Shown here: positions 34,700 through 45,936 of the stretch, piece by piece
Layout of the letters: each line of letters opens with the position of its first letter
Numbering within the stretch: the stretch's first letter is position 1
DNA from: Metallyticus violacea
Taxonomy: Eukaryota; Arthropoda; Insecta; Mantodea; Metallyticidae
Direction: 5' to 3'
NCBI GenBank assembly: GCA_030762175.1
Contig: CM060831.1
Span: 137,992,001-138,056,000, forward strand
Length of the DNA stretch: 64,000 nt
Position numbers and translations under genes: made by a program
The notes under the pieces: model-generated
Told to the model about the DNA's origin: nothing
Seen by the model: only the letters and a program-made list of their open reading frames with translations
Database searches by the model: none

Positions 34700-36400
34700 T
34701 CTAATATAACAAAAAAATCCACTAAACATGTGCATAAATTCATTGAATGAAACAATTAATGCTTATAAATTAATAGATAAAAAAGAAAAATACAAAATTA
34801 AAGTAAATAACCTCACACTGCATAGAATCTACAGTCTTCCAAAAGTACACAAGTCGGGGAAAACAATGAGACCCCATTATAAACAACATAGATGCCCCAA
34901 CATACAAATTAGTCAAATGGTTAACATACAGATTTTCTTCCTTTCCAAAATTTGAAACCAGAAGCATAAAAAACTCCTCAGAATTAATTCAAAAAATTAA
35001 AGATATAGAAATAGAAAAAACAGATACCTTGGTTTCTTTTGATGTCACAGCTCTTTTTCCAAGCATCCCTACAAAAAAATCTATACACCTATATAAAAAA
35101 TTGGTTGCTAAAAGCAGGGAAAACAATAGAAGAAACTGAAGAATACATCACTTTAACTAACCTGTGCATAAAGCAAAATTACTTCACTTTCAATGAAAAA
35201 TATTATAAACAGAATTCTGGCTTAACAATGGGTAGCCCATTATCGCCATTATTAGTGGATCTCTTCATGAGTGCATTAGAAATTAGAATCATGAAGGGTT
35301 TCCCCTGGTTGTTCAGAGCATGGTATCGCTATGTTGACGACATCTTTGCAATAGTTCCTGGAAAACACCTAGAAGATGCACTAAAGTTACTCCATCTACA
35401 AGAAAAATCGTTAAAATTCAGTATGGAAAGAGAATGCAATGGACAGCTACCCTTCTTGGATCTTAAAATAATTAAGATAAAAAACCACTTAACATTTGGC
35501 ATATATAGAAAACCTACTCACACTAATAGCTACATTAAATATAACAGTTATAACCCAGTTCCTCATAAACATGCAGTACTAAATAGTCTTGCTCACAGGT
35601 TGGTAAATGTCCCCATGAACAGAGAAGAATATGATTTAGAACTGAGCAATAAAATAAATATAGCTATAGAAAATGGTTTCAAACAAGAAGTGGTATATTA
35701 GAAAATAAACAGAGCTAGGAACAAAAAAAGAACCAAAGACATCAGTACTCTTATTCCTAACAAGGAAGAAAATAGAATATACCAAAAATTCACATACCAT
35801 CTATCAACCTTCTACAAATTCCACAAGATTTTCAGAAAACAAAACATTATTTTAACTCCAAAAAACAGTTACTGCATAAAAAATATACTAAATTCTAAAC
35901 TAAAAGAGGACATTCCTCAAGAGAACAAATCAGGAATATATCAGATGGAATGTATCGATTGTGAAAAAATTTACATAGGAAAAACTAAAAGAAACATTAA
36001 AACACGAGCAAAAGAACACATCACGAACATAAAACAAAGACAGGAAGAAAAATCAGCAGTAGCTTGGCATTATTGGAATGAAAACCATAATATAAACAGG
36101 AATCCCAAACTACTTAAAAACATTACAGGGAAAAACAGAACTTGCCATCTGGGAAAACATTTATATCTGGAAGAACAAGCGTAGCGTTTTCAACTTTGAA
36201 ATCCCACCAAGTGACGTCTTAATACAGAAGTTCATCCAACTGCCACCAGAGACAAACCAAATCACCACGAAGAACAAGGCTGGCAGTCGAACTGCAACTG
36301 AAGATGGGAGCAATTAGCTCCAGAAACTTAGTTTTCTTCTTTTAAAAACTATTGGTGATGTAAGCGTTACAAAGTCGACTCAGTTATTCTAAACTTATGG
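34700..36400 (+). mobile_element. Penelope-like element with RT and GIY-YIG endonuclease
   Basis: The best-preserved PLE in the window, in DHX30 intron 2. Read in order over three frames: RIYSLPKVHKSGKTMRP (34,820-34,875, RT fingers), TLVSFDVTALFPSIP (35,030, motif A), then the long ORF 35,039-35,701 with LTMGSPLSPLLVDLFMSALE (motif B), WYRYVDDIFAI (motif C, YVDD), LPFLDLKI, FGIYRKPTHTNSYI. After a stop, GIYQMECIDCEKIYIGKTKR and RAKEHITNIK (35,935-36,030) form the GIY-YIG endonuclease, ending EKSAVAWHYWNENHN. Known: PLEs combine a telomerase-related RT with GIY-YIG. Stops and two frameshifts make it inactive. Confidence 0.92.
36298..36327 (+). ncRNA. Hammerhead-like motif at the PLE 3' end
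   Basis: CTGAAGA, TG, stem ggagc-aatta-gctcc, A, GAAAC. GTC lies 9 nt upstream of the core. The first core differs from CTGATGA at one position, the N7 site, which is variable in hammerheads. Stem I is not evident. Confidence 0.45.
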
Positions 36401-36619
36401 CAAATATATTGTCAACATATATGTACCATATTTTAAATATGTATGGGAATGCTGAGTTGATGTATGTTTAAAATCTGCTCATGAAGAGGTTAGATAGAAA
36501 TGGAGATATGGGGATGCCCATAGTAAGTCTTGATTAATTAACATTAATTATCCATGATATAGTGAATAAAGCAAAATTATCCAAATCAGAACAAGGACCT
36601 ACAGAATTAGCAGCATTGG

Positions 36620-36915
36620 ATAAAATCTACATTTACAAATACAGAGACAGTTTAAATGAACTTGAACTTGCTGGGATAAAAACATAAATTTTAAGTTCAT
36701 CACAGCTCCATCAGAGCAGAATATGCATTCCCACAGCATAACAAATTATCCAGTAGTCGACGGATAACTGATAGTGTGCACAAAGGGTTTGTGAAACTAG
36801 TACTACATATAATAAATATGTAAGTGGATCAATAAGAGTGGGTAGTTAAACTCAATCATACAATGATCTTAATTATATGATTAGCTTCACTGTACAAGTT
36901 CCAATTAACTTTCTA
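36620..36915 (+). repeat. Penelope-like terminal repeat, second family
   Basis: Shares with 11,080-11,330 the series cattcccac, aattatccag(c/t)agtcga, acaaagggtttgtgaaact, aataagagtg(t/g)gtagtt, aatcatacaatgatct and gtacaagttccaattaa. A hammerhead-like unit at 36,768-36,797 reads CTGATAG, stem acaaa-ggg-tttgt, GAAAC. It lies 300 bp after the first-family PLE and in the same orientation. Confidence 0.65.
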
Positions 36916-37102
36916 GTTACTGAAAATAATATTGCTGGCATACTTTTTGTTTGCTCTGTTATGATTTCCCAGCTAAGTTCAGAAAATGAAAATAAAAAAT
37001 GGTTTGACAAAGGTTTTCAAGAGTTTGTAGCTGTGCTAGTAACCTAAATAGTTTTTACAACATATTAAAACAATAGTAAATGTTAAGACAGATATTACTT
37101 AC

Positions 37103-37244
37103 TTCCTACATTCTGGCCATTTGATACTTAGGTGAGACTGCCAAAAACTGCTACATGCATTTATTTTTATGGATATCTGCATTTTCATTAGTGTATCTTT
37201 AGGTAATGAATCCAATAATTTCTGTCCTGCTGGAAAATTCAGTG
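37103..37244 (-). CDS. DHX30: DHX30 exon 2, first half of dsRBD1
   Basis: The acceptor follows tttatttacag and the donor is a strong gtaagt. The translation contains FPAGQKLLDSLPKD and later HLSIKWPECR, matching the layout FPxPKxLLxxV ... LxIKWP of the first DHX30 dsRBD (helix 1 through strand 3). Exon length 142 nt with two bases on either side of whole codons, consistent with both neighbours. The intron to exon 1 (1.1 kb) holds a SINE; the intron to exon 3 (3.7 kb) holds Penelope-like sequence. Confidence 0.85.
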
Positions 37245-37304
37245 CTGTAAATAAAAAATTACAAATTACAAGCTGTTAAAATGTTTCAATGGTAAGTTTA
37301 TTAA

Positions 37305-37565
37305 CAGCATTTAACACTCGTTTTTACTGCTGAGGCATCACAAGTGAATACTGATCATTCTGGAGATAAGATGATACAACTAAGAAAGAATTTTTTTTAA
37401 AGGAAGGAAACATTCCATGCCTAAGTTCAGGGTACTTTTGCAGCATTTGCCATTTATGACTGAGGAAAACCTGGAAAAAACCTCAAGTCACAGAGGTCTG
37501 TCATGGCAGGAATCAAGCCCCAGACCTCTCACTCTCCTTAGCAACCTTGGCCACCTGTATATCAA
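37305..37565 (-). repeat. SINE family E copy 2
   Basis: Second copy of the 26,725-26,998 element, with shared aaggaaggaaac, gcatttgcca, ctggaaaaaacctcaagt and ccccagacctct. It sits in DHX30 intron 1, 60 bp from exon 2. Confidence 0.75.
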
Positions 37566-38390
37566 AATTAGTGACAAGCTCTATGATTGGAGAAACACAC
37601 CACCAATACAAAGAATATTTACTACCATTAAAATTCCACAATCAATGAGATTCAATTAAGTAAACTAAGTTGCTTACTGTAAGAGCACCTAAGCAATGGA
37701 AGGTGGACACTGCTGTCTCACCTTAAATCTTGCATTAATTAATATCACTCGCCCTTTTTGGTTATTTATAGTTTTTCCTATTATTATCACCTTTCAAAAT
37801 AGGAATGGAAAAAAAAAAACATAAAATTTAATGTATAACATATATTTATTAAACATTGCAGTACCAACCAAAGAATTAAAATAAAATTTGTCCAATTATA
37901 TGGCTTAGCATTACTACGAGTTCAACAATGTTTATACAATTAATTCCATTCAACATATTATGGGCTAAAAAACAAGTTCAAACACAAAATGACACTCTAG
38001 GGAACAGAGGAATCTATACTATAGTGCCATCGTTAAATTTCACAAATATTAGTAGTGTTGTGAAAAAATAGGGGCTCCATTTGTGTATATTTAATGCTTC
38101 TTCAATGTTTGATTTTTAGATAGACCTACTAAATACCCCTTCGGAGACTTAATAAAAATATTAAAGTTTAATTGGTCTATTACTATCTTTAAGCACTACA
38201 AAAACTTTGACAAATATTTGTGAAACATGCACAAATTAAAAATAAATGTACAGCAGATATCTTTCCATCCTTCCCATTTTGAACCCACATCCTATCGGCA
38301 TATTTTCCAAGTCTCATCTCATTTTAAACATCTCCACTACTAATGCTTACGCATTCCTGGAAGGAATTACATCAGAATGTCTTACTCTAA
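37566..38390. other. Rest of DHX30 intron 1, nothing recognised
   Basis: AT-rich sequence between SINE E2 and the candidate first coding exon. No coding or repeat signature. Confidence 0.4.
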
Positions 38391-38391
38391 C

Positions 38392-38545
38392 CTTTCATTG
38401 TGCTGCAAAGTTTCAGATCCCATTTTTTAAGGGCTCGTAGCGACTGTGCGTGAAGCTGCGAGTTCCAAAAGTAAAAAGGAATTATAGGACAAAAGTTACA
38501 GGAATGGCACGTAAATTTCAATATATCGGATCGCAAAAGGAGCAT
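38392..38545 (-). CDS. DHX30: DHX30 candidate first coding exon (leader)
   Basis: An open frame ends in ATGAAAG followed by the donor gttaga. Its phase (1 nt left over) exactly matches the CA that opens the next exon. The ATG at 38,543-38,545 is the first in-frame ATG after a TGA at 38,612-38,614. The 51-residue leader begins MLLLRSDILKF, has several Arg/Lys and few acidic residues, and leads into the first dsRBD as in vertebrate DHX30. A mitochondrial presequence is plausible but inferred. The donor is mediocre and an upstream non-coding or alternative exon is possible. A plus-strand ORF over the same bases (38,450-38,812) looks like a shadow. Confidence 0.5.
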
Positions 38546-39225
38546 TTTTATGCTCACATGCGACCACAATATGCAGCCGACAAAATTGCTGCTAAATTGC
38601 CAACGGCAATATCAACTATCTGCCGTACAACCAGGCTAGGCAACTTTCTGCTCATATACAAAACGTACGACCAAAATCCCCAAATAGAGATTATTAACGT
38701 GCGCAATCCTCAACAAAGCATGCAGTCGTTAAATTACATTTGGAAACATTCATCGCCAATAGTAAGACATATTTGTTACTATTACGTTAAATTTTACAAG
38801 TTATTTCGTTAATCTTCATTTATCAAATATACATTGGAGTCTGCAGTTGCACTGGATGCAACAGAAAATGCAAGCTCAGATTCAGATTATTTTATTGGTT
38901 CAGTTTCCACAGTGGCTATTTCTTGAATAGGCTTACAGGATCTATTTTAACATTTTGTCATATATTATTAAGGAGTTTCCACAATTTTTGGTATATGAAA
39001 CCCATGCATGGGTGATCTGGTTGAAACGGGCATGAGAACAGTTTCATTTTAAATTACAGTTGATGGGTGTGTTTTTCTAGGAACTATGAATACTTACATG
39101 TTATTATTATATGCTTATCTTACTTATTAATACAGTATTGTTTAATTTTTGGTTAACTTAACTTATTTAAGAGGCTAGTATTCACAATATGTACAGAGGG
39201 CAGGGTTGTGTGTATGTGTTCATCG

Positions 39226-39470
39226 AGTTTAATATTTACGGATTCTTTTATGTTTTCTATGTTGTGGCTCTTTTTGGCCTATTTGGTTTATCAAGGAGTT
39301 GTCGTGTTGTCTAATTTTTGCCCAGGTGCTGGTGCAGCGGCTTGTTAGAGTTTCAAGGAAATTGGGCATATTTAGTTCGGCAAGCTTCTCTCTTTGTAAC
39401 TGTTTTCTCGCCGCCTCACTTCCCTCACTTTTTAATGAAAACGAAGCAGAAGACACTATACATTTTTGTC
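39226..39470 (-). pseudogene. LINE-like ORF C-terminal relic (paired with 49,420-49,600)
   Basis: The minus strand reads QREKLAELNMPNFLETLTSR, then WAKIRQHDNSLINQIG and KEPQHRKHKRIRKY before a stop. The plus strand near 49,420-49,590 reads IHTELNVPTFL, ENRCTSTWPNIH, PLINNIGLKEPHHRKHKR, clearly the same protein. ELNVPTFL followed by a short basic end resembles the extreme C-terminus of Jockey/I-type LINE ORF2. That class assignment is tentative; the kinship of the two copies is clear. Confidence 0.5.
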
Positions 39471-39474
39471 ATGC

Positions 39475-41350
39475 CTTAGTCATCACAATTAGCTAACCAT
39501 TTTTAAACCGTTTACGAAATGTACACATTATCACATTTTTCTTCCATTAATCATTTTGATGTCATAAGTATTGAGACAATATAAACTGGCTTCAACCTCC
39601 ATGTTTATATTACTGGTATTAGCACAATTGATTACATGTATTATAAATCTTATTATAATCAATTTGTGCAGTTTATATGTCTGTATATTAATAGTTAAGT
39701 AATTTTGCGTATTTCCTGAGTATTAGGACAACTTGTTTACAAGGCTTTTAGACATAAACCAGGAAACGTTGTGTTCTGGGAACGAGACAATAAGAACCAA
39801 TTTTATAAGAAGCTTTGTATAAGAAGAATTTGAAAAACAGTGGGTCAGGTGCCTAGGTATTGTAAGAACGGACAGAAGGGTTAATTTTGTGTTAAAATCC
39901 AGGACAGGCCGGGCAATAAAAACCTATTGATGCAACAGAACCTTGTGGGTGTAACAACTTGTAACCAACATTACGTAACGAAACCCAGAAGTAAAACAGA
40001 AGGAATAAAAAGTAAAACGGGCAGTCGATCGGGGAGTTAGAGGAGAAAGATGCAAACTGTTAACAGGGAGTCATATCGAATATAGTGTACAAAGGGAACA
40101 GTGGTACGGTGAAAGATTTAATGGAAGTACCGGGCAGTGATAAACTAGAATCCATCGTGTTAGTTGCTAACACTCAACATTCTCAGAACTTAAAGGCAGC
40201 CCTTGAAAGATAAAATTACTTAAATATAAATAAATCGTGTAATAGTAAGCCCCACGATTCGTATTCGTCTTTAGCCTAATTCCCAGTTCTCTCCCATTGG
40301 CCTAAGGGGGTCATTAAATTCTTGCAATGCACTGACGCTAGGCTTGGCATGGCGGTATTCGATAGGTAACAGAAGTGGAAATCGACATCAATCCGTCAAC
40401 AATCAATTGAATCTACAAATTCCTCCCCCATTTATCACATTAGACTATCGAATACAACTGCAGTATCACCATCACTGCATTCACTTCCACTGATGTTTTC
40501 CCTTAATTTAGAGAAGAGTTTATTGAAAGACACGCCTAAAATGTGGGAAACAATGTCTGCGTCTTGCAAAACTAACAGCTAACATACGTGCACTGCAATC
40601 ACAACAGCTAACAACCTAGTCTTACTGAATTTTCACACCGCTCCGCGACAATGGAACACGAACTGCAGTGATCTGGTCACTTAGAAACAGAAACCTATTG
40701 TTGCTTGCAATTCCGTTTGTAAATTTAAACATTTACCAAGATGACCAACTAGAATTTTAAAGAAAAAGAGAATAGATATTACAAATATAATTTGACGCAA
40801 AATCTTAAGAAAACTCAACAATAAAACCAGTCTTGTAACCTAAAAACGGAAGAGTAGGGACATCTGGGCTCCTGTCATACTTGGGTCGAGACACGGGACA
40901 GGAAAGTAGGGGCGATCCCGACAAAATCGGGACAGGTGGCAATCTTCCTCCAGGCCCATCTGGCCCTTAGTGACGTACTGCCTCTGGCTGAAGCAAAAAT
41001 TTAAGGCAGATCAATGTTTGTTTAAATTCAAAAATAGATGGAAATGGTGTGTGAAGAGGGAAAGAACAATAAAATCTTATTTAACATTTCTTGTGTTAGT
41101 AATAGTACCATTTCTATTATTTAAAAATAACTGAAATTGACAGTTATTATTGGTTAATTTTGTGACTGTTTTTAAATTGCTTTTGTATGTGGGGGGGGGG
41201 GTACTCAAAAGTGTAATGGACCAGAACAAGGTGGATGCTTTTGCTTTTTTCTTAGTACTCAATAAGTTCAAATTCAAATAACACGAAAATACTGCACAAC
41301 TAAATTAAAAGTCCTCCTATACCCAGCCAATTTGAAAAGGGGCGGCAAAC
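39475..41350. other. 5' flank of DHX30, no gene recognised
   Basis: Less AT-rich, with more CpG than the introns, for example around 40,620-40,700 and 40,870-40,960. This may include the DHX30 promoter or a first non-coding exon, but no core promoter motif decides it. A 21-codon minus-strand frame beginning MLAVSFARRR (40,585 down to 40,520) is the only eye-catching peptide. Confidence 0.3.
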
Positions 41351-41354
41351 TTTT

Positions 41355-41440
41355 GATATCCCAACAATAACACTGATAAAGCTTTCCCGCAGCTGAAGGT
41401 TTGTCTGCTGTTAATTCGAGACTGCTATTGGGTTGCTACC
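41355..41440 (+). repeat. Repeat shared with 49,045-49,140
   Basis: The segment atcccaacaataacactgat, then tctgctgttaattc, then tgctattggg matches atcccaacaataatactgat, tctgctgttaatcc and tgctattgg in the same order and spacing. Identity of the element unknown; probably part of the LINE-like repeat that continues at 49,420. Confidence 0.5.
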
Positions 41441-42072
41441 TATACAAAATATTGATGGACGTGGCGATTACATACTTCGGATACAAAGAACTGACTGTAC
41501 AGCAAACGGGTGTTTTATTTCCTGCAGGGCAAGTTTGTTCACAAAGGCTGCAGATAACAATCAAAGGGACACGTGCTGATTTAAGCAAGCATAGTAACAT
41601 TTAGAATCGAAAGAATTGTTTACGATTCATGAACGCCATGTCAAGACGCCTAATTTATTTTCCACGACTGTTGTTTGTCCTCCAAAGACGGTGAACTTGG
41701 AAGATGATACGACATTACGAGGTAATACAAATAGCGTAAACAAAAGACAACCAAGGTCCGGATTTTGATAAGTAATGTTTTACTGGTGCATCGTAGATGT
41801 ATTACGCAAATCTCTCGAACATGTCCCCAAGATTATAAAACACGAAAGTTTAGTTTAGTTCTTGGAGCATTCAGTGAGTTCGTGAAGCAGCCACAGAGAC
41901 CTACGAACATTGAACTTGTCATATACAAATACCACAGTAGTTTTCAATCTGTATTTACAAAAATTTGTTTATCTCTACATAAATAATTACAATAAAAATA
42001 AAAAGAACACTTAGAACTCAACCAACACCAAAAAACAGACAAATCAATCATACAACTTTTATTAATACATAT

Positions 42073-43600
42073 TTACATATACATTGATATATTGTGCAGT
42101 ACACTATTGTAACTCATATATTCCTTTACAGAATAATAGGCCTTTTTACATAGGTATTTTCTAAGAGCAGATTTAAAGGAATTGTCATTGTTTATTAAGG
42201 CTTTTAGGCTAGAGGGAAGAGCATTGTATACTAAAATGCACTCATAATAAACGCCTTTTTGATGGCATGAAAGTGCTGAAATTGGGCGATGTAGATTTGC
42301 TTTTTGTCTAGTATTGTTGTCATGTATATTTTGATTTTGAACAAATTTTTGTTTATTTCTTATATAAAAGTTCATGAGGGATAAAATATATTTGCAAGGA
42401 AGAGTTAAAATTTCAAATTTCCTAAAGAGGTTTCTGCATGAATGTCTACTGTGTGTACCAGTAATTATTCGTATGACTTTTTTCTGTAACAGGAAGACAC
42501 GTTCACTTTTAACTGAATTTCCCCAAAATATTCGACCGTACTTCATTACTGAGTTGAAATAAGCATAATAAACTAGTTTTAAAGTCTTAATTGACTCCAA
42601 CATTACTAAAGCACATATTGCATAGCATGCACTGCTTAGTTTAGGTGTAATAAGATCAATGTGATCTTTCCAATTCAGACGGTTATCAATTATTAAACCA
42701 AGGAATTTAATATATTTGGTTTGTGAAAGTACATTATAATATCCTATCTGTAATTGTGGATCTGGAGATCTGTGAGTAATGAATTTCATAACATTTGTTT
42801 TATCTAGATTTAGAGACAATTTGTTTTATTTGAACCATACACACAATGAACTGAGAACCAAATTTAATTTAATGGCACAATCATTAAGGCCCTTTCCACT
42901 TATCAATATGCTTGTGTCATCTGCAAATAGAACAGCATTTCCTACATCTGGGACAGATAAGGAGAGGTCATTTATATATATTAGAAAAAGAAGAGGACCC
43001 AGAACAGATCCTTGAGGCACTCCATGGTTAATCATTCCACACTCCAATGCATTGCTTTTATTATTGAAGGAACAATTTATCACTACATTTTGTTTCCTTT
43101 TGTCAAGGTAGGATATAAACCATTTTAAATATTGGTTTTTCATTCCCTAGAAAGCTAATTTATCTATCAGAATTTCATGATTGACACAGTGAAAAGCCTT
43201 AGCTAAGTCACAAAATATTCCTCCTACATGTGCTCTTTCATTAAATGCACTTAAAATTTCATTAGTGAGTTTATAGGTTGCATTTTCTGTTGAAATTCCT
43301 TTTCTAAAGCCAAACTGATCACTAACTAGAATATTGTTACTTTCAAGGTAATGGTAAAGCCTATTTTACACTACTTTCTCAAACACCTTAGAAAAGTAGG
43401 TGAAATAGCTATAGGTCTATAATTAGAGACATTTATCTTTTCTCCCTTTTTGTACAGAGGCCTCACTATTGAATATTTTAGCCTCTCAGGAAATACACCC
43501 AATGCTAAAGATTCATTACACAAGTGACTAAGGGGGATACTAATTTCCTGAGGCCTTTATGACTTTATGACTTTATGACTTTATGACTTTATGACTTTGC
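42073..43600 (-). pseudogene. CR1-like ORF2, reverse transcriptase
   Basis: Pieces in order: FRKGISTENATYKLTNEIL and FCDLAKAFHCVNHEIL (motif A region, about 43,315-43,160), YLKWFISYLDKRKQ, GVPQGSVLGPLLFLIYINDL (motif B), VLFADDTSILI (motif C, FADD), then KTKYIKFLGLIIDNRLNWKDH and the thumb to C-terminus RVFLLQKKVIRIITG ... ALPSSLKAL (42,819-42,073). A run of about five 8-bp units (gactttat) at 43,556-43,598 destroys the frame at the N-terminal side. Confidence 0.88.
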
Positions 43601-44288
43601 TGTTGATCTCATCATAGCCAGAAGAGCTTTTTGATTTTAGTTTCCTAATGATATTACTAATTTCTAGTGGGGTAGTGATACCTGGTTTGAATTCATTATT
43701 ATGAGGGGGAGTTGATGATTGTAAAATTTTTAAAGCATCTCTTTTATCACCAGAATATAAATTTAAATTTTTTGTTGCATTAAGTAATCATTAAACTCAT
43801 TTGCTACGTCTGAAGGGTATTGTATCTCTTGATTGTTAATATTTAAGATTATTGCATCGTCTTGTTGCAGATTTTTGTTTTATTATATTCCAAGTAGTTT
43901 TTATTTTGTTTTTTGACGATTGATAAGTGTTTGGTAATGGAGGCCTTTTGCTACTTTTATGACTTTCCTAAGTATTTTACAATAGTTTCTAAAATGTATT
44001 TTTAATTTAGGGTCTTTACTGAGCTTTTGCTCATTATATAATTGTCTTTTATGTTGACAAGATTTTTTAATTCCTTGGGTTAACCATTCCCTGCTCATAT
44101 TATAACTTTTTTTTTTTTTATTTTTAGTGGGAAATATGCTTCAAAATGCAATTTAAAAATATGTAAAAAAATAGTTGAATTTACTATTAACATCATTTGC
44201 TCTGTAAACACTATTCCATGATTCTTGTCGAAGAGTCTCCACCATTATATTGAGGTTAGCATCATTAATATCTCTATATTTTATATAT

Positions 44289-45060
44289 CTATAACATTCT
44301 TTGAGTTTTATTGTAGAATTTTTTTTTCATTATTATTTGAGCATCATGGTCAGAGAGACCATTGATCAATGAAGACACAGAATATAATGACAGTTTGTCT
44401 AAATTTACAAATATATTATCTATTGCTGTGCTAGAGCTTTTATCAGTCCTGGTGGGAAAGTTAATTGTATGAACCATATTATATGCAGTTAGAAGGGAAT
44501 TCAGTCAATTCATTCTTACAATTGGTATTAAGTAATCAATGTTTATGTCTCCACATATAATTATTTCATGTTTAGGCTTAAATAAAAAGTTTAAGGTATC
44601 TTCAAGCTTCATCAAGAAAGTTTCCTAACGGCGAGCGACAAATAGCAATTAAAATTATTTTTGTATTGTTGCTATCTAATTGGATTGTGCATAATTCAAT
44701 GTCCTGTTCTGAATTAAATTTTGATACATTTAATGTTTTATATGGTACATCCTGCCTGACATAAATACAAACTCCTCCATTATTTAGCTTTTTTCTTGAA
44801 GCTCCTGCTCCCAAACAATAGCCATGTAATGACAATTGTGATAATTCCTGTTGTTTCAAATGATGTTCAGATAGGCAAATAATATGTGATTTTATATTGT
44901 CACTAGTTAAGCTGTTTAATAATTCATCTGTTTTGCTTCTATGTCCTCTAATATTTTGATGAAATATACAGAGATTTTTTATTGCTTGTTGAATACTGAT
45001 CAATTTTACTTTATTTTCTGTGCTATCATGATCATTGATGATTGTCATTTGATTTAACAT
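44289..45060 (-). pseudogene. CR1-like ORF2, apurinic-type endonuclease
   Basis: Reads LCIFHQNIRGHRSKTDELL (first conserved block, N of QNIRG), ICLSEHHL (the SEHxL metal-binding block), GGVCIYVRQDVPY, CTIQLDSNNTKIILIAICRS (YRSP-equivalent), then in another frame INFPTRTDKSSSTAIDNIFV (TR-S-S-IDNIF) and LSDHDAQII (the catalytic SDH). All key endonuclease blocks are present; one frameshift separates the halves near 44,500-44,600. Confidence 0.88.
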
Positions 45061-45199
45061 TAACTATCATTAAGTTTGACTTGATGAATTTCTGGCCTGG
45101 ACCAGGTGTCTTTATACTACAAAATGGGACCTTGAACTATTTATAACAACAGGAATCTTACCTGATACCTACTTGATTCTGTCAGCAATAAGGAGAAAG

Positions 45200-45927
45200 C
45201 TACTTTTTGCCTCTAGAATTCAAGTGCATGCCATGTACAGTAAAATTATCTCTACCTAGATGATTTACATCTATCATACAAATGTGGGAGTTTCTGGGTG
45301 TCATCCATGCATGCTCAAGCCTCAGATTCATACTACGCACCCTCCTATGAAGCTGAGGCCTATCTAACAGTCCCAGAAACTTCACATTGGTATGCCTGCT
45401 TTTGGCGCTGATGTCACCAAGATCTTGCTCGATCTGATAGGTATTATCTACATCAAGGCTATTACCTGCACCACCAACAATCACAACATGGTCCTTCTTA
45501 CTGAAATCAGCAGTTAGTTTTCCCAAGTCTTTAGTGATATCAGTGAGTCTATCACTTGGCTTAAAAATGCTCACATCATCATAATCGCTATCCAAGTTGT
45601 CCTTCAGTAGGGATGCTATGCCCCTCCCATGACTACTACCTAGTAACAAAATCTTGCTCTTCCCTTAGGCTTACCATCTTCTACTGGAGGAGGACTTGTG
45701 CTCTGGTGAGCTTCCAATGTCCCAAGTACATTGAATCTGTTCACCAGAGGAATAGTGGCAGCATCATCAGCAGAGAATACTCTCCTCCTCTTGCGAATGT
45801 TCCTTGGCACAACCTTGAATTCAGGTGATTTACTATTTACTTTAATTGGTGAGCAATAGCTCTCAATTTGCATCTTTACAAGTGCCAGTTCCTCTCGCAG
45901 TTGGAGAATAGTTTCCTCTTGCTTCAC
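45200..45927 (-). pseudogene. CR1-like ORF1, coiled coil and SGNH esterase part
   Basis: The first frame (45,927-45,640) gives a leucine-rich coiled coil (QEETILQLREELALVKMQI) and a basic linker (RNIRKRRRVF). Near 45,660 the frame slips by one base and continues as KILLLGSSHGRGIASLL (esterase block I, with Ser in GSSHGRG), then HVVIVGGAGNSLD (GGxN-like block III) and VHGMHLNSRGKK (block V with the catalytic His). This is the SGNH-hydrolase fold seen in CR1-like ORF1. GSS in place of the commoner GDS is worth noting. Confidence 0.8.
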
Positions 45928-45936
45928 AACTAGGAT

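Larger units (their letters stand above)
6423..38545 (-). other. DHX30: DHX30-like DExH-box RNA helicase gene (10 exons, 3' end missing)
   Basis: Gene model on the minus strand. Ten exons join with matching phases (running lengths 154, 296, 1009, 1401, 1516, 1676, 1887, 2304, 2597 and 2802 nt) into 934 codons without a stop. Order: leader (1-51), dsRBD1 (about 54-121), Ser/Asn/Lys-rich linker (about 122-340), dsRBD2 (about 343-410), acidic spacer (468-505), helicase core (559-934). Visible motifs: I GEPGCGKS (576-583), Ia TQPRRISA (608-615), II DEAH (679-682), III SAT (711-713), IV LPGW (790-793), V ATNIAETSITI (840-850), VI QRRGRAGR (888-895). Known of the family: vertebrate DHX30 has two N-terminal dsRBDs before a DEAH core and acts in mitochondrial RNA granules and ribosome assembly and in cytosolic translation. 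The paralogue DHX9 fits less well, because the core resembles DHX30 in the [14 protein letters not shown] and VPGFTYPVK stretches. HA2 and OB-fold exons were not found between 1 and 6,400. Confidence 0.9.

Noticed and set aside
38450..38812. 120-codon plus-strand frame opposite the DHX30 leader exon
   Set aside because: No domain, unusual composition, and antisense to an exon supported by splice phase. Best explained as a shadow.
40520..40585. Short frame MLAVSFARRR as an alternative DHX30 mitochondrial start
   Set aside because: Its end offers no good GT donor in the phase needed for exon 2, and a better-phased exon exists at 38,392-38,545.
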